Part shown: one piece after another, positions 18,380-27,245 of the stretch
Layout: the number at the start of each line of letters is the position of its first letter
Numbering within the stretch: position 1 is the stretch's first letter
NCBI GenBank assembly: GCA_937924855.1
Contig: CALEYQ010000080.1
Span: forward strand, 169,309-233,308
Reading direction: 5' to 3'
Source of the DNA: an uncultured Bacteroidota bacterium
GTDB lineage: Bacteria > Bacteroidota > Bacteroidia > JADZBD01
Length of the DNA: 64,000 bases
Program-made: the position numbers and the translations under genes
The notes under the pieces: generated by a model
The model's input: the letters and a program-made list of their open reading frames with translations, nothing else
Told to the model about the DNA's origin: nothing
The model's database searches: none

Positions 18380-18407
18380 GATATAAAATTATTTCAAAAA
18401 TCTGAAT

Positions 18408-18437
18408 TTTGGAACATCTTAATAACCGGTACCTTTG
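18408..18437 (+). promoter_or_regulatory. Complete Bacteroidota-type promoter of the MFS gene
   Basis: TTTG at 18408-18411, 18-base spacer, then TACCTTTG at 18430-18437. This matches the TTTG(-33)/TAnnTTTG(-7) consensus at both elements. The -7 element ends four bases before the ATG at 18442, so the transcript should have essentially no leader. Confidence 0.72.
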
Positions 18438-18441
18438 AGCC

Positions 18442-19716
18442 ATGCGCAACAGGCAGGCTCTGAACCTTTTACTTGCAGCAAACTCGGTATCGGGCATTGC
18501 CCAGGGCATATCCATGCTATCCATACCCTGGTATTTTGCTACCCAGACAGAGGATTACGGAATTTTCGGAATGGTTTACATAGGAATTACCTTAGCCACA
18601 GCCTTTTGGGGATTATATGCCGGAACCCTGATCGACCGCTACTCACGAAAAGCCATATTTCTTACCATAAACTGGGCAGGGGCAATACTATTAGGAGGCG
18701 TTTCGCTGTTTGGACTTCTGACCGGGCATGTCGCTGACCTGATGATTTATCTTGTTTTCGGGGGAACCATCTTTATATACAACATTCACTTTCCCTGTAT
18801 GTATGCCTTCGGACAGGAAATTTCCGAGCGGGAAAATTTCGGCAAACTGAATTCTTTGTTTGAGATTCAGGTTCAGGCCACCTCCATTCTGGCGGGCGGG
18901 GCGGGCGCCTTATTGCTCAGTGGCACCGAAAATGGCATTCTGGGTTTATCGGCAGGGGAATTACCCGGATTTCTGGTTTTTAAACCCTGGAAGATTCATG
19001 AGATTTTCTTTCTTGATTTTCTCACTTATTTACTTTCCCTGGTTTTAATTTACCCCATCAGATACAATAAAATCATTGAAATGGAAGTTCATAAAGGAAG
19101 CATCCTGAAACGACTTAATATGGGCATACAGTTTCTCAGGGAAAATCCCCTGGTGTTTTGGTTTGGAAATCTAACCTTTTCCATTTTTGTGATCCTATTG
19201 ATCGAGGTACAACTTCTTTTATCTCCTTATATAAAGAACCATCTTCTGGCGGGCGCCGATGTGTATGCCATTTCGGAAGTGTTTTACTCCATCGGAGCAT
19301 TGGGTGCGGGCTTTTTCATAAGGAAAGCCCTCAGAAAATTTTCTCCCACCGCCAGCATAATTGTAATGATGTTTCTTATTGGTGGATTTCTGATTTGGGT
19401 TACTTTTTCTAAAAGTGTTTCCCTCTTTTTTATTTTCAGTTTTATTTTTGGAGTTACCAATGCCGGCACGAGGATTCTTCGGGTTACCTGGTTGTTCAAT
19501 AAAATTCCCAATAACATGATGGGAAGAACCGGGAGTGTATTTCAGGTTATAAACATCCTTACCCGCAGCGTTTTTATTTTTTTCTTTTCCCTTCCCTTCT
19601 TTCTGCAAGGTTCCAACATTGCCTATGCCTATATGATTGGCGGGATTTTCATCCTTGTTTCCGCTTTGCCCCTGATGTTAAATTTCAAAAAACTAAAACT
19701 CCATGATTCAAATTGA
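18442..19716 (+). CDS. MFS transporter
   Basis: 424-residue integral membrane protein with about 12 hydrophobic helices. The loop between helix 2 and 3 carries GTLIDRYSRKA, the major-facilitator signature in the DHA3/enterobactin-exporter-like form (G-x-L-x-D-R-x-x-R-K). The second half repeats a helix pattern with NAGTRILRVTWLF and a polar loop MGRTGSVFQVIN. Likely a drug, siderophore or metabolite exporter; substrate unknown. It starts four bases after a full-consensus promoter. Its last 14 bases overlap the next membrane-protein gene, indicating translational coupling. Confidence 0.88.
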   Translation: MRNRQALNLLLAANSVSGIAQGISMLSIPWYFATQTEDYGIFGMVYIGITLATAFWGLYAGTLIDRYSRKAIFLTINWAGAILLGGVSLFGLLTGHVADLMIYLVFGGTIFIYNIHFPCMYAFGQEISERENFGKLNSLFEIQVQATSILAGGAGALLLSGTENGILGLSAGELPGFLVFKPWKIHEIFFLDFLTYLLSLVLIYPIRYNKIIEMEVHKGSILKRLNMGIQFLRENPLVFWFGNLTFSIFVILLIEVQLLLSPYIKNHLLAGADVYAISEVFYSIGALGAGFFIRKALRKFSPTASIIVMMFLIGGFLIWVTFSKSVSLFFIFSFIFGVTNAGTRILRVTWLFNKIPNNMMGRTGSVFQVINILTRSVFIFFFSLPFFLQGSNIAYAYMIGGIFILVSALPLMLNFKKLKLHDSN

Positions 19717-20128
19717 TCAGGATCTTGAAAGTAAATTGCAATTACCTTCAGAAGCCATTGCAGGTTTAAAAATAATTTCACTTTGGACTACCTTAATTTC
19801 ATGGGTGGGAGCCATACTTTGTGCCGGAGCTTTGCTCTTTGGTATTTTTGCGCTGCTTATGATGCCCAGGGATGGATTCCTGGTTTTTTTCTTTATTCTA
19901 CTAGGGACTATAGTTGCGGCCTTTTTATTGTTTCAACTTTTCCGCTTTTCATCCATGATGCGATTATTTGCAAAAACCGGGGAACCCAGCCAACTCGTTT
20001 TTGCCATCAGAGCTTTGAAAAATCTTTCCATGGCTTCGGGTATATTAGCCATCCTTGCCTTCCTGGCCGGCTTTGGGGGATTGATTTTGGCCATTTTTAT
20101 TGCCGTTACCTGGAAAGGCATACTCTGA
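19703..20128 (+). CDS. Small membrane protein, possibly DUF5362-like
   Basis: 141 residues with three strongly hydrophobic segments (roughly residues 28-54, 60-80 and 108-137) separated by a short basic loop (RFSSMMRLFAKTGEP) and a cytosolic-looking N-terminus (MIQIDQDLESKLQLPSEAIAG). The layout resembles the DUF5362 membrane family of Bacteroidota, but I recognise this only by architecture. It overlaps the MFS gene by 14 bases. No function can be assigned. It ends two bases from the stop of the convergent DUF58 gene. Confidence 0.68.
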   Translation: MIQIDQDLESKLQLPSEAIAGLKIISLWTTLISWVGAILCAGALLFGIFALLMMPRDGFLVFFFILLGTIVAAFLLFQLFRFSSMMRLFAKTGEPSQLVFAIRALKNLSMASGILAILAFLAGFGGLILAIFIAVTWKGIL

Positions 20129-20143
20129 AATCAGATCATGCCT
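20116..20143. other. Palindrome spanning two convergent stop codons
   Basis: AGGCAT-AC-TCTGA-AA-TCAGA-TC-ATGCCT: an 11-base-pair inverted repeat interrupted by a 2x2 mismatch, containing the TGA stop of the small membrane gene and the TGA stop of the DUF58 gene on the other strand. It has no T-tract on either side, so it is not a standard terminator; it could be a symmetric 3'-end hairpin. Confidence 0.5.
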
Positions 20144-21465
20144 CTGGCTTTTAGTTCCAGGTATTTATTAATGGTATTGACGGATAAGTCTTCCGGGCGT
20201 GAAAAGACAGATTGAATTCCAAATTGGCGAAGCATTTGAATAATGGCCCCTTTTTCAAGGATGAATTTCCTGGCAATGGTTTGGAGGTAGATATCTTCCA
20301 GGCTTTTGGTTTCCTTTTCCGCAAATTCACTGATCTGGGTATTCTCAAATATTACCACCACCATTAGGTGGCGTTTATTTATTTTACGGATAATGGGAAG
20401 CACTCTCTCCATATTCAGAATGCTCTCAAAATTGGTATATAAAAACAGGAGGGATCGTGATGGAATCATGTTGCGAACCGTAAGATAAAGGAGTTCGTAA
20501 TTAGCTTCCAGGTTCCGGGGCTCTTCTTTGTAAAGGCCGTCGAGAATTCTCTGCAATTGTCCACTTCCTCTTTCCGCCCTGATAAAGGTTCCTATTTTAT
20601 CGGAAAAAGTAAGCAACCCTGCCCGGTCCTGTTTTTGTAAGCTGGTATTGGCAATAACGAGTGAGGTATTAATGGCATAGTCGAGCAGGCTGAGGCCGTT
20701 GAAAGGCATACGCATGTTACGGGAGTTATCAATCAGGTTATAAACCTGCTGCGATTTTTCATCCTCGTATTGATTCACCATCAGTTCTGCTTTCCGGCCG
20801 GTAGCTTTCCAGTTGATGCTTCGGATATCATCGCCCTGAACATAATTTTTGATTTGTTCAAATTCATAACTATGACCCAGGCGTCGTAATTTCTTAATGC
20901 CATGATACCGGGAAATTTTAGGTAGTGTTTTAAGTTCAAACTGTTTCATTTGAATTACACTGGGATACACCGGGATTTCCCCATCCAGGTCAAAAGAATA
21001 CCGTCTTTCCACCAGGCCCAAAAAGGTGTTTAAAAACAGGTGCAGGCGGCCAAAGGAATAGCCCCCCCGGGTGGTGGGTCGCACTTTATATTCAATAATT
21101 TTTGGATCCCTGGGCTTAAGGGTAGATTTGATTTTGAAATTTCTTTCCTGAAGTTGAAAGGGTAATTCATCAACGATTACCGCCTTTAAGGGCAAGGGGA
21201 AATCACTCTTCAATTCAAGAAATACCGGGTTATCACTACCCAGGGAAAGAACGCGGGGTAGTTTTCTTGAAGCGAAAAGCCGAAGCAGGGGGTTATACAG
21301 CAAAAAGAAATCGGCCAGTAACACGGCAAACAAAATAACCAGGAGGGTTTGAGCCAGTGGGAAAAAATAGGGCCATACAAAACTCAGGAAAAACAAAAAC
21401 ACTATTATTCCGAAGGCCAGAAAAAACCTTGGTCCGAGAAAAATACCCTGGATAAACTTTTTCAC
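20131..21465 (-). CDS. DUF58 domain-containing membrane-anchored protein
   Basis: 444 residues: two N-terminal membrane helices (roughly residues 14-55), a beta-rich segment, then the DUF58/vWA-like region with the family hallmark GDDIRSINWKATGRKAELMV and the following DNSRNMRM metal-site-like stretch. DUF58 proteins work with MoxR ATPases in Bat/BatI-type operons linked to stress tolerance and envelope maintenance; biochemical function is not established. The start is a GTG at 21465 that overlaps the moxR stop as GTGA. Last gene of the cluster on the minus strand. Confidence 0.9.
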   Translation of the reverse strand: MKKFIQGIFLGPRFFLAFGIIVFLFFLSFVWPYFFPLAQTLLVILFAVLLADFFLLYNPLLRLFASRKLPRVLSLGSDNPVFLELKSDFPLPLKAVIVDELPFQLQERNFKIKSTLKPRDPKIIEYKVRPTTRGGYSFGRLHLFLNTFLGLVERRYSFDLDGEIPVYPSVIQMKQFELKTLPKISRYHGIKKLRRLGHSYEFEQIKNYVQGDDIRSINWKATGRKAELMVNQYEDEKSQQVYNLIDNSRNMRMPFNGLSLLDYAINTSLVIANTSLQKQDRAGLLTFSDKIGTFIRAERGSGQLQRILDGLYKEEPRNLEANYELLYLTVRNMIPSRSLLFLYTNFESILNMERVLPIIRKINKRHLMVVVIFENTQISEFAEKETKSLEDIYLQTIARKFILEKGAIIQMLRQFGIQSVFSRPEDLSVNTINKYLELKARGMI

Positions 21466-22448
21466 CGGGGCACTTCGATTTGTTCAACAATTGACTTAAT
21501 TACATCTTCCGTGGAAAGGCCTTCCATTTCCCGCTCGGGAGTAAGAATAATACGATGGTTTAACACCGGCACACATACGTAGCGAATGTCATCGGGAGTC
21601 ACGAAATCACGGTTACTCATGGCGGCAACGGCTTTTGCACTTCGCATGATATTAAGCGAAGCCCGCGGGGAGGCACCGAGGAATAAATCTCCGTTATTCC
21701 GGGTATTTACAACTATTTTGGTAATATAATCGATCAATTCATCCTTAATATGGATTTTCTCAATTACCTCCATACATTCCTTCATCTCGGCAGGTGAAAG
21801 CACCGCCTTAACATCGGAAACAGAGTGCATCTTAAAATCACTCTTGAACTTATTCAGGATCTCTCTTTCCTGATCAGCGGTAGGATAGGTTATTTTAATC
21901 TTAAAGATAAATCTGTCGAGCTGGGCTTCCGGCAGTTTATAGGTTCCCTCCTGCTCAATAGGGTTTTGGGTGGCGATTACGAAAAAAGGGAATTCCATTT
22001 TATGTGTAACCCCGTCGATGGTAACCTGCCTTTCTTCCATTACTTCAAATAAGGCGGCCTGGGTTTTGGCGGGAGCCCGGTTGATTTCATCTATCAGAAC
22101 AATGTTCGAAAACACCGGACCTTTCTTGAAACTAAACTCAGAGGTTTTCATGTTAAAAACCGAGGTTCCGGTAACATCGGTTGGCATCAGGTCGGGAGTA
22201 AACTGAATTCTCGAGAAATCTACCGAAAATGATTTTGCCAGCAGTTTAGCCGACAAGGTTTTGGCAATTCCGGGGACTCCTTCCAGTAATACATGTCCGC
22301 CCGAAAATAATCCTGCCAACAAAAGGTCAATGAGTTCTTCCTGGCCTACGATTACCTTTTTTATTTCAGTTTTTACTTTTCCCAAGTTTGCATTGAACTT
22401 GTCGAGCACTTCCTGATTTCGGTTTTGTGTAATTGAATTTTCTTCCAT
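21462..22448 (-). CDS. MoxR-family AAA+ ATPase
   Basis: 328-residue AAA+ ATPase, thought to act as a chaperone for vWA/DUF58 partner proteins. Walker A GVPGIAKTLSAK, Walker B VLIDEINRAPAKTQAALFEVMEE, sensor 1 FFVIATQNPIEQEGTY and the lid-domain SPRASLNIMRSAKA are all intact. Cytoplasmic. It is followed with a GTGA overlap by its expected partner DUF58 and preceded by DUF4350 (six bases), so the complex-forming set is coupled. Confidence 0.95.
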   Translation of the reverse strand: MEENSITQNRNQEVLDKFNANLGKVKTEIKKVIVGQEELIDLLLAGLFSGGHVLLEGVPGIAKTLSAKLLAKSFSVDFSRIQFTPDLMPTDVTGTSVFNMKTSEFSFKKGPVFSNIVLIDEINRAPAKTQAALFEVMEERQVTIDGVTHKMEFPFFVIATQNPIEQEGTYKLPEAQLDRFIFKIKITYPTADQEREILNKFKSDFKMHSVSDVKAVLSPAEMKECMEVIEKIHIKDELIDYITKIVVNTRNNGDLFLGASPRASLNIMRSAKAVAAMSNRDFVTPDDIRYVCVPVLNHRIILTPEREMEGLSTEDVIKSIVEQIEVPR

Positions 22449-22454
22449 GATTAT

Positions 22455-23747
22455 TTATTTACAGTTTTTATAAAAGTTATCCAGCAGATGATGAAATTTC
22501 ACCAATTCATCATCCCGGATGGCAATAGAGGTATTAGAAATCCATGTATACTCCTTAATTATCTTTTGTATTTCTTCTTCGCTGATTTCCGATTTGATGG
22601 AAATTTTTCTAACGGTTTCCGGATCCTGGATATTGGTTTGAATCCGGTAGCGGTTTCTCACAAAAGCCAGAAACTGCTGGAATTTCTGGATGCTTAATTT
22701 CTGATGGTTTCGCTCGAGGAAATACAAACGGCCGATAGACTGAACGAACTGCAGCGAGGTGTTAGCATTGGGATCCAGCAGGGGGATAGCCTTTTGCCGC
22801 CTTCTGGCTCTGAATGCCATGTAAAAAACAATCATGGCAAGAGCTGCATAAAGTCCCCAGCGCAAAGGGGTTTGGGACAAAAGATAGTTGAGTGGACTTT
22901 CTCCAACCTCATGGGCTCCGGGGTATTTTTTCTTTTTCAGGTTGGGGGGATAATATCCTTTACTCCGTTCGTCCCAATATATATCGCCCGGCAAAAGGTG
23001 GGAAAAAACGCCTTCGGCATATTTCCTGTAACTTGTGTCCAGCATGAAAATATTGGTGAATAAAATCGGGTTGGTATGGAAATAGAATGCCCCTCCGCCA
23101 TAATTAACCTTGAAAAAGTTAATTCTTGCTGAATCACCAGATTTAAAAAAACCAACAGGAATAAATGTAGAGGTGCTGTCGCCACAGAAATACCCATCAT
23201 CCACATACGACCAATAATAGGGTTGAAATTCATCCCTTCGGAAAAATCGCGCTTTATACCCCGATTTAACAGAAAGAGAGGGGTGAAAAAAATTGAGGTT
23301 TATAAGAGTATCATGTAATTCATCAAAATACTCCCAATCCGGCCGGCAATAAAAATCATAGAGCCGAAACATGATTTCCTGGGGAACATAGCGGGAAATC
23401 ACAATGGCATTATTTCCTTCTGCAACAAATTCAAATAAATTTTCCTTGGAAAGGGAGTCCATAAAAATTCCGCCTCCGATAAAAACATAGTTTTGTCCTC
23501 CCCCCTTCCCTACTTCTTCCATTTCTCTGCCCATGTGATTTTCAATATCTCTGAGTTTAGATCCGGGGTTCAGCGATGGCAGCAAATCGTGAATTACAGA
23601 AAGATCGTAAGGTTCTTTTTCATCGTGCTGGTAGCGTTCATACCAAATGTATTTATCCTTTTCTCCTCCAAAAAAAATAAACAGGAACAGTGTTAGAGCC
23701 ACCAGGAAAACAATTAAAACTATCCACAAGGCCTTATTTTGTTTCAT
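22455..23747 (-). CDS. DUF4350 domain-containing membrane protein
   Basis: 430 residues. One N-terminal membrane helix (ALWIVLIVFLVALTLFLFIFF), a large extracytoplasmic domain with the DUF4350 core (GQNYVFIGGGIFMDSLSKENLFEFVAEGNNAIVIS, a GATase-like strand-turn-strand), a second helix around residue 300 (WGLYAALAMIVFYMAF) and a basic cytosolic tail of ~110 helical residues. Found almost only next to MoxR/DUF58/DUF4129 genes, as here; role in the complex unknown. ATGA overlap with the upstream fusion gene. Confidence 0.85.
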   Translation of the reverse strand: MKQNKALWIVLIVFLVALTLFLFIFFGGEKDKYIWYERYQHDEKEPYDLSVIHDLLPSLNPGSKLRDIENHMGREMEEVGKGGGQNYVFIGGGIFMDSLSKENLFEFVAEGNNAIVISRYVPQEIMFRLYDFYCRPDWEYFDELHDTLINLNFFHPSLSVKSGYKARFFRRDEFQPYYWSYVDDGYFCGDSTSTFIPVGFFKSGDSARINFFKVNYGGGAFYFHTNPILFTNIFMLDTSYRKYAEGVFSHLLPGDIYWDERSKGYYPPNLKKKKYPGAHEVGESPLNYLLSQTPLRWGLYAALAMIVFYMAFRARRRQKAIPLLDPNANTSLQFVQSIGRLYFLERNHQKLSIQKFQQFLAFVRNRYRIQTNIQDPETVRKISIKSEISEEEIQKIIKEYTWISNTSIAIRDDELVKFHHLLDNFYKNCK

Positions 23748-26413
23748 GAGGCAACCTCCTTTGCTTCAATTTTCCCAATGAGTTGCCGGAATCGGGCCTG
23801 CACCATTTCAAAGTCTGAGTTCGAAATGGGAAGTTCTCCAAAGTAAACCCATTCATAAATCGCAGTGAGGGAAACAAATTCCGCAGCATGTGGTGTGTCC
23901 GACATCTCCAGAATGTATTCCCGGTTGGTTTTGTCTTTCTTCCAGGAAATAAGTTCGGCCTCATGGAGGTCCCTAAGCAGGATAAGAAAATACATCCTTA
24001 CCACAGCGGAATGGTTTCCTTTTTTAAGAAAACTATCCAGTAAAGCTTCCAGGTCGGCTTCGTGTAGATTTTCTTCAGCCTCTTCAAGCGAATACACCTT
24101 TTTCTTTAACTCCTTATTTCGGGAACTGAGGTTTCTTTTTACTATTAAATACAACACAAAAACAATTACCCCGGCAGCCAGAACAAAAAGTATAATGCGG
24201 GCCGTAGCTGCAGAAAAAATCCCATCTTTCTTTTTAAAATTAAACCAGTTTTTTTCGCGCTGTTTGCGTTTGATCTCCTCCTCCTCATAAGACAAATCCT
24301 TTGTTGCTTTTTTCACGGCAGATTCATCAAACTTTTTCGGGCTGAGTTCTGATTTAAAATACTTTCGATGGTTTTCTCTTTTGGATTGCTGCTCGTAATA
24401 GTAGCTGCTGTCGTTATCCATTTCGTAATATTCCACATTCTCAATGGCTACGGTATCAGGGGGTGGAATGGATGTGGTTTCGTACTCCTTGACATCTTCA
24501 TTTTGGCCATGGGAAGGTGAGGAATAAAAAACCAAAAATCCGGAAAGCACAAGCGTCCAAACCGCAGCATTTCCCGGAAAAATCTTTCGAACCCTGTCGA
24601 GCAGATTTCCGGCGGTACGGATTTCCACAAGGGTGTAATACATAATGCCAAATGCACCGTAAAAAAGAGGAAGCAATAGAAAGAGGGTCATGTAAGACAC
24701 GGTAGTAAAAAATCCAAGAAAGTAATAGGGGTATATTTCCTCCCGGATATTTAAAAACCAGTAAATAATCTCATACAGAAACCAGATAACAACGGGTGTT
24801 GCCACCAGTAACAGCCCAATAAAGGCCACGATTAAAAAAATAAAATAAATCCCATAAACCCTCCCAAAGCTGCCGAAGCAAAAACCAAATGCTCTTCCAA
24901 GTGCTTTAAACGGGTTTGGTGATTCCTGGAAGAGAATAATCTGCCACATCAGAAATACAGGCATAAACAGGGCGAGCATCCACCAGACAAAAGCCGGCGG
25001 AAGGAAATAAAGTCCTGAAAAAAACAAACCGGGGCCAAGGGTTCTCAGGTAGAGCTTTCGCATGGAGACCTGAATGCCTGAACCTGTCTTTTTCAGATAA
25101 TGGTTTCCAAACAATGCTGAAGCGAAACTGAAAAAGACAAAATTTACCGGAAGCATCCAATAATAGTTCTGATAGTTAAAATAAGAGGTCAGATCGCCCA
25201 TAAACCGAAAGGTGTTTTCAATCCATCCAAAGGGAAACCAGGGATGAAGGGTAAATGAAACGATTGCATCCTCGAGATAAAAAGCGGTGAAATACACCCC
25301 TGCAAACAGGCTCATGAACAAGGAGGGGCCGATGAATTTTTGCAGTATGGACCGAAAAAGAACAAAGGTATCCCGGAATATCTCACCCGAATCCTTCAGC
25401 TTGTCCACCTTTATACCCTCCTCCGGAGAGCCCGGCAAGCGGGCTTCAAAGTCGGACTCAGGAAACCCGCGCCTTGCTTTCAGCCAGGGCAGCACGCCGA
25501 AATACCCCACCATAAAAACAGCACTAACAAGAATCAGAAGACCTTTAATAATACCAGGAACTCCGGTATAACGGGTAATAAAACTTTCGATCAGTGAGGC
25601 AAAAACAAAAATCGGGAAGGTTCCGAGCAGTAAATTAACGCCCCGCTGGGCCGAAAGCCGAAGGGCTTGAGGACGGGTATATGTGCCGGGGAAGGTAATG
25701 CCTCTGCCCAAGACTAATCCCGCAGCTCCGGCAATTACGATGGAAGAAATTTCAAGGGTTCCATGCAGCCAGATGGTTAGTGATGCTTCCTTCAAAAGGC
25801 CGTGGGAATAGAAAAAATACTGAAAGCAGCCAACCATAATTCCATTGTAAATCATAATGCCAATGGTTCCAATGGAAAAAAAGAAACCCAGAATAAAAGT
25901 CAAAACCGCCACTCTCAGGTTATTCACCGTAATACCCAAAAACATATCCACCTCACTGCTCTTTTTATACACCGCCATGGGATCTCCACTCTCGATATTT
26001 TCCTTGGTCATGGCAATGTAATGCTCCCCAAGAATCTGGGCAGGAAACTCGGGATTGTAATGGCTGGAAACCACACCAACCAGAAAAGAAAGCAGAAAAA
26101 TAACAAGGGAAATCAGCAATTCCTTTCTTGATTCCCAACTAAGACGGGGAAGTTCTTCTTTCCAGAACCTAACAAAGCGTTCCCATTTGCGGGCCCTGTT
26201 ACGGTAAATACGATTAAAAACCCCCTGGGCAAGATTATTAAGGTAAAGCCTTACTGACCGGTTAGGGTAATAGGTTCTGGAATAAGAAAGGTCGTCGGTA
26301 ATCTGGATGAATTGTTTGCTTAATACATCCGGATCCTTTTGGGCTTCGCCAAGGGTCTTCTCGAAGGATTTCCACTTTTCCTGGTTCTGATTAATGAAGC
26401 CCGTTTCCCGCAT
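23744..26413 (-). CDS. Fused SpoIIM-like / polytopic membrane / DUF4129 protein
   Basis: 889 residues combining three modules normally encoded separately. Residues 1-~310: SpoIIM (DUF95)-like, with an N-terminal helical region and six or so helices including FLGITVNNLRVAVLTFILG and HGTLEISSIVIAGAAGL. Residues ~340-600: a second polytopic block of about seven helices. Residues ~605-637: RKIFPGNAAVWTLVLSGFLV then SSPSHGQ, which reads like a signal peptide inside the chain. Residues ~690-889: DUF4129 with a membrane helix at ~738-757 and the C-terminal FLKKGNHSAVVRMYFLILL and IYEWVYFGE motifs. No internal start or stop separates the parts. Head of the MoxR operon, divergent from RDD; near -7 element TAAATTTA four bases before ATG. 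Confidence 0.85.
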   Translation of the reverse strand: MRETGFINQNQEKWKSFEKTLGEAQKDPDVLSKQFIQITDDLSYSRTYYPNRSVRLYLNNLAQGVFNRIYRNRARKWERFVRFWKEELPRLSWESRKELLISLVIFLLSFLVGVVSSHYNPEFPAQILGEHYIAMTKENIESGDPMAVYKKSSEVDMFLGITVNNLRVAVLTFILGFFFSIGTIGIMIYNGIMVGCFQYFFYSHGLLKEASLTIWLHGTLEISSIVIAGAAGLVLGRGITFPGTYTRPQALRLSAQRGVNLLLGTFPIFVFASLIESFITRYTGVPGIIKGLLILVSAVFMVGYFGVLPWLKARRGFPESDFEARLPGSPEEGIKVDKLKDSGEIFRDTFVLFRSILQKFIGPSLFMSLFAGVYFTAFYLEDAIVSFTLHPWFPFGWIENTFRFMGDLTSYFNYQNYYWMLPVNFVFFSFASALFGNHYLKKTGSGIQVSMRKLYLRTLGPGLFFSGLYFLPPAFVWWMLALFMPVFLMWQIILFQESPNPFKALGRAFGFCFGSFGRVYGIYFIFLIVAFIGLLLVATPVVIWFLYEIIYWFLNIREEIYPYYFLGFFTTVSYMTLFLLLPLFYGAFGIMYYTLVEIRTAGNLLDRVRKIFPGNAAVWTLVLSGFLVFYSSPSHGQNEDVKEYETTSIPPPDTVAIENVEYYEMDNDSSYYYEQQSKRENHRKYFKSELSPKKFDESAVKKATKDLSYEEEEIKRKQREKNWFNFKKKDGIFSAATARIILFVLAAGVIVFVLYLIVKRNLSSRNKELKKKVYSLEEAEENLHEADLEALLDSFLKKGNHSAVVRMYFLILLRDLHEAELISWKKDKTNREYILEMSDTPHAAEFVSLTAIYEWVYFGELPISNSDFEMVQARFRQLIGKIEAKEVAS

Positions 26414-26508
26414 TCCGTAAATTTAAATAATCCCCCGATTGAACTACATGAGGACTGAAAACTAAATTTCTGTCTTTTCCGGGAAATTTATTTTAGTTTC
26501 GCATAATC

Positions 26509-27243
26509 ATGCACAGCGTCGAAATCAATACCTCCCAGAATGTCCCCATTGTGTATGAATTAGGGGGAGTAAGAGACCGTTCCCTTGCATTTTTGCTCGA
26601 CTTTGTAATCATTCTCGGCTCCATCCTGATTGTTCAGATTTTTGCCATGATTTCCTCGCTTCCCTGGGACAGCAAAATGTGGTATGTAGTATATGTTTTA
26701 GAGCTGTTGATTTTCTTTTTTTATACTCCTTCAATGGAAATTTTGTTCAATGGGCAAACCGTTGGAAAAATGGCTCTGAAGCTGAAGGTGGTCAGACTCG
26801 ATGGTGCCGAAGTAAAAATGTCGGATTATTTAACACGGTGGATGTTCCGTATGGTGGACATTTATTTCAGTTTGGGAACCGTGGCTGCCATGCTGGTCAG
26901 TTCTACCGAAAAGGCCCAGCGCATCGGCGATTTACTCTCCCACACTACGGTGGTCAGACTAACACCCCGGATTCAGATCCGATTCAACGATCTGTTAAAG
27001 ATTCAATCCATAAATGATTACGCTCCCCGATTCCCCGAGGTAAAAAATCTTTCTGAAGAAGATGTTCTGACGGTAAAAATGGTGCTGGAACGATACAACA
27101 GGTTTTCCAATCCTTCACATGCCAATGCCCTTAATCTTGCGGCAAAAAATATTGCGGCAAAACTTAACCTTGACCCCAAAGGCATTACTTCCATGGATTT
27201 TCTGAAAACCATTCTGAAAGATTTCGTGGTGCTTACACGGTAG
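26509..27243 (+). CDS. RDD family membrane protein
   Basis: 244 residues. The N-terminal half is an RDD domain: motif GGVRDRSLAFLLDF with Arg-Asp, then helices at ~31-50 and ~60-80, the NGQTVGKMALKLKVVR loop and YLTRWMFRMVD. The C-terminal ~90 residues are soluble and helical (VKNLSEEDVLTVKMVLERY). RDD genes regularly stand next to SpoIIM/DUF4129/MoxR clusters in this phylum, and this one is divergent from that cluster here, so a shared pathway is likely. RDD proteins are proposed transporters or membrane regulators; nothing here settles that. Confidence 0.87.
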   Translation: MHSVEINTSQNVPIVYELGGVRDRSLAFLLDFVIILGSILIVQIFAMISSLPWDSKMWYVVYVLELLIFFFYTPSMEILFNGQTVGKMALKLKVVRLDGAEVKMSDYLTRWMFRMVDIYFSLGTVAAMLVSSTEKAQRIGDLLSHTTVVRLTPRIQIRFNDLLKIQSINDYAPRFPEVKNLSEEDVLTVKMVLERYNRFSNPSHANALNLAAKNIAAKLNLDPKGITSMDFLKTILKDFVVLTR

Positions 27244-27245
27244 GA

